This document shows, piece after piece, positions 59,364-64,000 of a DNA stretch of 64,000 nucleotides. Made by a program: the position numbers and the translations under genes. The stretch covers positions 248,001 through 312,000 of the forward strand of contig JAMZAV010001732.1 in NCBI GenBank assembly GCA_024449915.1, read 5' to 3'. The notes beneath the pieces are model-generated. The model saw only the letters and a program-made list of their open reading frames with translations, searched no databases and was not told the origin of the DNA. The DNA is from Sweltsa coloradensis (taxonomy: Eukaryota; Arthropoda; Insecta; Plecoptera; Chloroperlidae). How positions within the stretch are numbered: position 1 is the first letter of the stretch; each line of letters begins with the position of its first letter.

Positions 59364-60117
59364 TAGGGAAGACGACGGGTACCCGGGTATCGGGTACCCG
59401 CCCGACGAAGTCGGGTACGGGTACGTGTTTCCACTACCCGTTTACCCGTAAAACCCGGTTCCTGAATTGAGGTGTCACATTGTAGGCGGAAGGCTAATGT
59501 AAACACGCGCTTTCTCATATCTTTTGTGCTTGGCGGCGTTTTTCTTTTGAATTATAATGTCCTTTGTTCATGCCGCCGACGTGTGGCAGTGTGCTTAGTA
59601 TGCCCCCCCCCACCCACTTCCTGCCTAACCACTCGTCCTCCGATCTTTCAGAGATTATACAGCGTAAATAATTACCACAGCATCACTTATGTTTTCAATC
59701 TGCTAGGAGTCAAAACTTAAAAGCTATCACCCATGGTGATAAACCTTTCCTTATCTTGTTTACTTTACTCTCATTCAGGCTCCAGTCTCACCCCTCCCCC
59801 CCCCCCACGCCCCGCGCCAACGCATCCGTGAGTCATGACCTTGACTTGACTGTGTCAAGATATAAAGCAGATGCGTGAGTGTTATCTTAATGGCCCGCTG
59901 CTGTTCCTCTTTCGTGATTATGAAATACTACTTCATCGCCACGTCATTGTTAATAGAACAGCATTACGTCGTCCGAGATATTACGATAATTGATGAGCGC
60001 GTTTCTTCACAGTTCATTAGACACCCCTCACGATTTTTTTGTGTTACTACCCGGGTAACCCGCGGGTAATGTGGACGGGTACCCGGGTCGTAAAAAAGTC
60101 GGGTTTTGTCATCCCTA
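59364..60117. mobile_element. hAT-like element, 754 bp
   Basis: Starts TAGGGAAGACGACGGGTACC and ends GGGTTTTGTCATCCCTA, with an exact 8-bp target duplication CTTATAAC at 59,356-59,363 and 60,118-60,125. Both ends are packed with GGGTACCCG-type palindromes. Small frames inside have no recognisable domain. Confidence 0.85.
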
Positions 60118-60935
60118 CTTATAACACCTTCATGCTTTATCCTATTGTAGTGATTTTTTCACAGAACCTTAATTTTATGAATTAATATATTCGTGTTAAA
60201 TTTAAGCGCAATCGAATAATTATTTCTTGTGAAAATCGCAATTTTACGTTTTTTTCTTTTTTAAATTACGAATAATTAAAAAATGTAAGTTAATTTTTTT
60301 TACCTAATTTAAATTAATTTTTAAAAAAATCTTCAACTAAGAAATGATTTTTTCACAAAACAACAGAAAATCCGCATAACACATGGCAGCTCAATGCACC
60401 AATTACGCTCATCCAACAACGCGGCGGGACTTAAGCGTTTTCCTACTTTAGTATATAGGCCTAGCCTATATGTATGTCTGTTTTCTAACTGCTGACTCAT
60501 AGAATATTATCCATTATCATCATGTTTCATCTGGTCCCGCTTACCTATATGTTTTGATCGTGTTTAGAAGAGGGCCACCGGGCAGAAGGGCCCATTTGTA
60601 ACTGTTAAAAATTGTTATGTAAGGCTAGTTTTTTTCTTGTTTTTGTTCTTGTTTGTTATTACTGTTTAGTACTTCAACATATATAGGCCTCTGCACTTGT
60701 GGGATCTCGATCCTGTTGGGAAGAAAGATCTAATACTGTAATATTATTATAATGATGTAACCTCAAGGTTAGGGGAAAAAATTACAAATTGAGTTTATAT
60801 AATTTATTTATTATTTAACCCCTTGAAATACGGTTAAAATCGACAAAATATACCCTAAAAAACTATTAAAAAAAAAAAAAAAAATTAAAAAAAAACTAAT
60901 GTTAAGCTGATGAGTTTGAGCTTATCTCAGGCTCA

Positions 60936-62762
60936 CTACTTTAGAGTTTGCAGGGTGTGGTACTGCTTGAAACACTCGGGTAAGTGTAGGGCCACTTCGC
61001 ATTTCTCGCACTCGTATCTGCTGTCACTCCTTTTGTTCCGGATACTGCACATTTTACACTTCCTGGAAGGGGTTTTCTTCACAGCATTAGGAAGGATGAA
61101 GCGAGGGAAATGTCCGGTTGATGCTGCTTGCAGTCTCAGTGGTGATTCAGCAACAGACGGGCGTCCACGTCGCTTATACTCGGGCAACGTTCGCGTTGAA
61201 AACACTTTCTCGCTAACTCGTAGACGAAACTCGTTGTAGTGCAACTTCTGCCCAGTTCCCTTCTTGAAAAGGGCATAGCTGTTGTACATAGCTATGTCCA
61301 TGAGATAATAATAGATCTTTTTGTAGCCCTTAGCGTAGCGGCGCATGATTGGGAACGAAGCCAAGTGCTGGTCCTGTTTGTCGACTCCTCCCATACCTTT
61401 GTTATAATCTTGGACAACTTTTGGTTTGATAACTGGGAGCCTATCTTTTCGACCTATTTTTCCAGTGTCATTCAGTGCAATATCTCGGTGTTTGGTACTG
61501 AGCATGGTCACAACTTTTTTGTCGACCCACTTAAGTGCCATCATACCATGCTGTACATGGCTTCCGCTTCCCCCCTGTTTTTTTTTATTGGCTTTTTTGA
61601 CTCGAAGCTCCTTTGGCATTTGTTTCCGGTTGGTTCTAACTGTCCCTACCGCATTAGTGCCCGCCCTATTTAGAGTGAAAAACAGGCTAGGAGAGGAATA
61701 CCAATTGTCAAGGTACAAATCATGACCGTCTTCAACACGAGGACCTATTAGATGTAGCACAATTGCTTCACTCGAAGGCAAGTTTGGGTCACCTTCTTTT
61801 TCTCCAGTGTAAATGGAAAACTGGCTACAATATTCTGAACTCGACTCACAGAGTTTGTAAAATTTAATTCCAAACCTAGCCCTCTTACTAGGGTTGAACT
61901 GCACGAAGCCTAGGCGGCCCTTGAATTTCATGAGACTCTCATCTATTGAAATGTCTCTTTCAGGGTCATATGTGGAATCAAATTTTTTATTGAGGTACTC
62001 CACAACAAACCGAATCTTACCTATTCTATCAATGCCATTAAGGCCTAGGCCTTCATTGTCAGTAAAATGTAGGTACTTTGAAATTGCATTGAACCGCCTA
62101 AAGGGCATAATTTCCCTGAAAAAAGGGGTAAGAACTGACTTCCTAGAACTCCAGTATGATTGGATATTGTTCTTTTTTACCTGCCCCATTAGGGTTGAGA
62201 TAGCAAAGTGGACTTCAATTTCGTCCACGGTTGTGTCAAACCATTTTAGATTTGGCTTTACAGCCTGACACTGCGCTGCATATTTATTTGTTTCCAATGC
62301 AACAACTTCCCAGAAATCTCGTCCAACTATTGTTTGGAAGAATTCTAGCTCATTAGGCTCTGGGCTCAAACCTTGAATAACTTCATCAGGAACCCCAGGA
62401 TCCCCTGTAAATTGTATTTGATCAATGATTGTAGAATTAGAGTCATATGACCACTTCCAAATGTCGGCAGCAGTTTTAGGCCTAGCAATTTGCCTTTGCT
62501 TTTTACGGCTGGGACCAGGCACTTGTGCCACTGCTAGGTCAACAACATCAGCACTGTCACTGTCACTGTCACTAACACTATCAGATAATAAGTCATCAAC
62601 TTCCGATTCTGATAAACACAGTTCTTCACTTTCATAGTCAACTAACTCGTCATCACTTCCTTCATCAGCATCACTCGCAATATCACTCTCAACATCACTC
62701 TCACAAAGAATATTCGCAACAATATCACGCTCCGTCAGTTGTTTACGTTTTCGAGACGCCAT
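60936..62762 (-). CDS. piggyBac transposase (PGBD4-like), intact ORF
   Basis: 608 codons from ATG 62,762 (GAAATGG, good context; a GTG two codons upstream is not used as a start in animals). Residues 1-88 are acidic, with SD repeats and a basic RKKQRQ patch. The DDE_Tnp_1_7-type core holds the catalytic triad D274 (DISIDESLMKF), D352 (LYLDNWYSS) and D461 (GGVDKQDQH). The C-terminal cysteine-rich finger is CKMC...CEKCEVALHLPECF. piggyBac enzymes excise precisely and insert at TTAA. The length is close to other family members, and no stop or shift is seen. A low mutation load suggests a recent arrival. Domestication is the alternative. Confidence 0.95.
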   Translation of the reverse strand: MASRKRKQLTERDIVANILCESDVESDIASDADEGSDDELVDYESEELCLSESEVDDLLSDSVSDSDSDSADVVDLAVAQVPGPSRKKQRQIARPKTAADIWKWSYDSNSTIIDQIQFTGDPGVPDEVIQGLSPEPNELEFFQTIVGRDFWEVVALETNKYAAQCQAVKPNLKWFDTTVDEIEVHFAISTLMGQVKKNNIQSYWSSRKSVLTPFFREIMPFRRFNAISKYLHFTDNEGLGLNGIDRIGKIRFVVEYLNKKFDSTYDPERDISIDESLMKFKGRLGFVQFNPSKRARFGIKFYKLCESSSEYCSQFSIYTGEKEGDPNLPSSEAIVLHLIGPRVEDGHDLYLDNWYSSPSLFFTLNRAGTNAVGTVRTNRKQMPKELRVKKANKKKQGGSGSHVQHGMMALKWVDKKVVTMLSTKHRDIALNDTGKIGRKDRLPVIKPKVVQDYNKGMGGVDKQDQHLASFPIMRRYAKGYKKIYYYLMDIAMYNSYALFKKGTGQKLHYNEFRLRVSEKVFSTRTLPEYKRRGRPSVAESPLRLQAASTGHFPRFILPNAVKKTPSRKCKMCSIRNKRSDSRYECEKCEVALHLPECFKQYHTLQTLK

Positions 62763-62962
62763 TTCCACAGCTACAACGATGTATCAACGTTGAGCACGGC
62801 CCAGCTGTTCATTTACTCGCAGCAATGCGGGCAGGAACAATGCGAGCATGCGGATTGGACGAAAATGAAGCGGCAAGTTATAGGAGAAACTAGAATAAAT
62901 CGCCAAGCTTCTATCACGCACACTCACTGAGCTACCGCGAAATTCAAAATACTCGGCGTGGC

Positions 62963-63023
62963 GACGGCTCCCAGCCGTCGTCGTAGGCCACGCGCTTCGA
63001 GCGCACGACGACTGGGAGCCGTC
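62963..63023. repeat. GC-rich inverted repeat upstream of piggyBac transposase
   Basis: GACGGCTCCCAGCCGTCG at 62,963 is repeated in reverse (CGACGACTGGGAGCCGTC) at 63,006-63,023, 17 of 18 matching. The left arm is itself a hairpin (GACGGCT-CCC-AGCCGTC). It may be a subterminal transposase-binding repeat or a separate small insertion. Confidence 0.7.
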
Positions 63024-63127
63024 TTAGTATGCCTTGTGTTTAAACACACAAAATTGTTTTTAAGTTGCTATTGTCAGCCAAATTTGCAGCACGTAGAAAC
63101 ATAACAGCCTGTTTGTTGTGTGCAAAG

Positions 63128-63223
63128 GGTGGAGCACTTCAGCAGCAACTAGAAGGACTCCAGCACCAGATGAGGCGAGCCACTAAGAGCCGGAGCGACT
63201 CTATGCCCACACTAGAACCACAG
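63128..63223 (+). CDS. ZAD-domain protein, exon 3 (coiled-coil linker)
   Basis: The acceptor GTGTGCAAAG/GGT and a strong donor CACAG/GTAAGT bound 32 codons in phase 0 on both sides, matching exon 2. It reads GGALQQQLEGLQHQMRRATK, then SRSDSMPTLEPQ. The Gln/Leu-rich part looks helical or coiled coil and continues the linker begun in exon 2. The gene goes on past the window, so the expected C2H2 fingers are not seen. An alternative acceptor a few codons in (CAG/CAACTAG) is possible. Confidence 0.65.
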
Positions 63224-63244
63224 GTAAGTCGTCTGCACGCTCAG

Positions 63245-63642
63245 AGTGGTTTATTTATTTATTTATTATTTATTTAACGTCTATCCTAATCAGTTATAAA
63301 AACTGATTTACAAAGGAGGTCAACTAAATAAATCTAATTACATAGATGCAGAAACAACAATAAACTACATTTTCGTAAATATTTGAAATAGTAGCATTAC
63401 AACAACAATGCATTTAAACACAACAATTTTGGTAACAAATAAAAAAAATATATTATATGCATTTAATGAATGAATCAAATATAAAAAAGGGTAGAGAATG
63501 AAAAGAAAAGAAAAGAAAGGACAAAAAACAAAAAACTAAAGGAAAAAAGAAAAAAAGAAGAAAAAGACAAAGAAAAAGAAAAAAAAGAAAGAAAGAAAAA
63601 AGAAAAGAAAAGAAAAAAACATTAAAAAAGAAAAAATTTGTG
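63245..63642. repeat. TTTA tract and long A/G-rich tract
   Basis: TTTATTTA repeats at 63,250-63,275, and from 63,480 to 63,640 a purine-only strand of GAAAA-type repeats immediately before the SINE. It may be the poly-purine tail of an older element. Confidence 0.7.
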
Positions 63643-64000
63643 TGGCTCGTTGGTCTTGTTGTTAGTGTATCTGCTTTCAATGCAGAAGGTCCAGGGTTCA
63701 ATTCCCGCTAAAGTCAGTAGTTTTTTATCATTTGATTTGAACGGTGACTTTGGAGCCGTCCTAGCAACGAAGCACATAGTAAATTCAGAGTTGTTCTGAA
63801 TCGGCCTTGTTGATTCTGGCGTTGATTCGCGGGTGTTCGCACTGTCCATACCACCGATTGCTATATTTCCTACTAAAAATATCGATCTTTGGTTGGTTAT
63901 CGACTTATCGCTCACTCGTCGATTGCGTCGGGGCCTACAGGGTTGGCTTGGTTGCTTTGATTTAAAGTCCTCCACTGAAAATCAGTTATATAACTGAGTG
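63643..64000 (+). mobile_element. tRNA-derived SINE, family S, copy 3
   Basis: GGCTCGTTGGTCTTGTTGTT, box B GGTTCAATTCCCGC, body GAGCCGTCCTAGCAACGAAG and end AAAATCAGTTATATAACTGAG at the window edge. Near full length. Compared with copy 1 the body has a small insertion (GATTCGCGGGTGTTCGC). Confidence 0.85.

Larger units (their letters stand above)
54089..60441 (-). mobile_element. TTGGATGAGCG-family element, copy 4, with nested insertions
   Basis: The 3' end GGACGAGTGTAGCGAGCGAAG at 54,090 and the 5' cap (CAACGCGGCGGGACTTAAGCG at about 60,418) belong to one minus-strand copy of the copy-2 body type. It is interrupted by a TIR element at 54,463-59,296 and a hAT-like element at 59,364-60,117. 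Removing both rejoins the body, including ACCTTAATTTTATGAATTA. Confidence 0.8.
60815..63060 (-). mobile_element. piggyBac element (boundaries partly known)
   Basis: Contains an uninterrupted transposase gene. On the downstream side TTAA at 60,815-60,818 is followed by CCCCTTGAAATACGG, the expected TTAA plus CCC terminus. No clear matching GGG-TTAA end was found on the other side. TTAA words near 63,041 (GTGTTTAAACAC) and 63,060 are candidates only. The body of the element lies in ZAD intron 2 and its upper edge comes within about 100 bases of exon 3. Confidence 0.6.

Noticed and set aside
61239..61725. Plus-strand frames of 99-144 codons
   Set aside because: They are antisense to the piggyBac transposase.
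63480..63640. Purine tract as a regulatory or recombination element
   Set aside because: It is a simple GAAAA-type low-complexity repeat next to a SINE; nothing else marks it.

Overview
This is an animal nuclear genome window, and the gene content points to an arthropod, plausibly a crustacean or another arthropod with long introns. The evidence is split genes with GT-AG introns, a gene resembling the invertebrate PP2C-like protein CG9801, a ZAD (zinc-finger-associated) domain gene, and very dense DNA transposons, LINEs and SINEs. No prokaryotic genes, CRISPR array or true tRNA gene were seen. The species cannot be named from the sequence.

Layout. 1-3.6 kb holds a hAT-like end and a badly decayed minus-strand LINE. 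About 4.44-14.9 kb is unusual: homopolymers are inflated and frames scrambled. Segments of it are distorted copies of cleaner sequence at 3.6-4.4 kb and 14.9-15.8 kb. It looks like uncorrected read sequence, either a false duplication or the inside of a long LTR-like element, and its ORFs should not be trusted. 16.67-30.82 kb carries five exons, including the last, of a plus-strand PP2C-like phosphatase-family gene; its first exons are missing from the readable sequence. Its introns hold tRNA-derived and 5S-derived SINEs, a hAT element with a decayed BED finger, an RTE-like LINE tail and a wrecked RNase H-bearing I/Jockey-group LINE. 31-44 kb is intergenic and AT-rich, with several inverted-repeat elements and one pogo-like MITE inserted in a 16-bp minisatellite.

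From 44.09 kb to beyond the right edge is a second plus-strand gene with a ZAD domain. Exon 1 is at 44.09 kb, exon 2 at 53.63 kb and a coiled-coil-like exon 3 at 63.13 kb. The 9.4-kb first intron contains nested TIR elements, RTE-like remains and hAT MITEs. The 9.4-kb second intron contains a stack of insertions: a TTGGATGAGCG-family element interrupted by a 4.8-kb element with perfect 26-bp terminal inverted repeats and an 8-bp TSD, and separately by a 754-bp hAT-like element. Inside the 4.8-kb element, framed by a second perfect 27-bp inverted repeat, lies a CR1/L2-group LINE. Its ORF begins with a hydrophobic segment, a 2A-like ribosome-skipping motif, a SAP-like segment and a PHD finger, followed by endonuclease and reverse transcriptase. 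Next to exon 3 is an uninterrupted 608-codon piggyBac transposase with its catalytic DDD triad.

The most interesting items are the 2A-bearing LINE and its double inverted-repeat frame, the intact piggyBac ORF, two SINEs with different heads but one shared tail, the cluster of hAT elements with exact 8-bp TSDs, and a PP2C-like protein that appears to lack the usual last metal-site motif.
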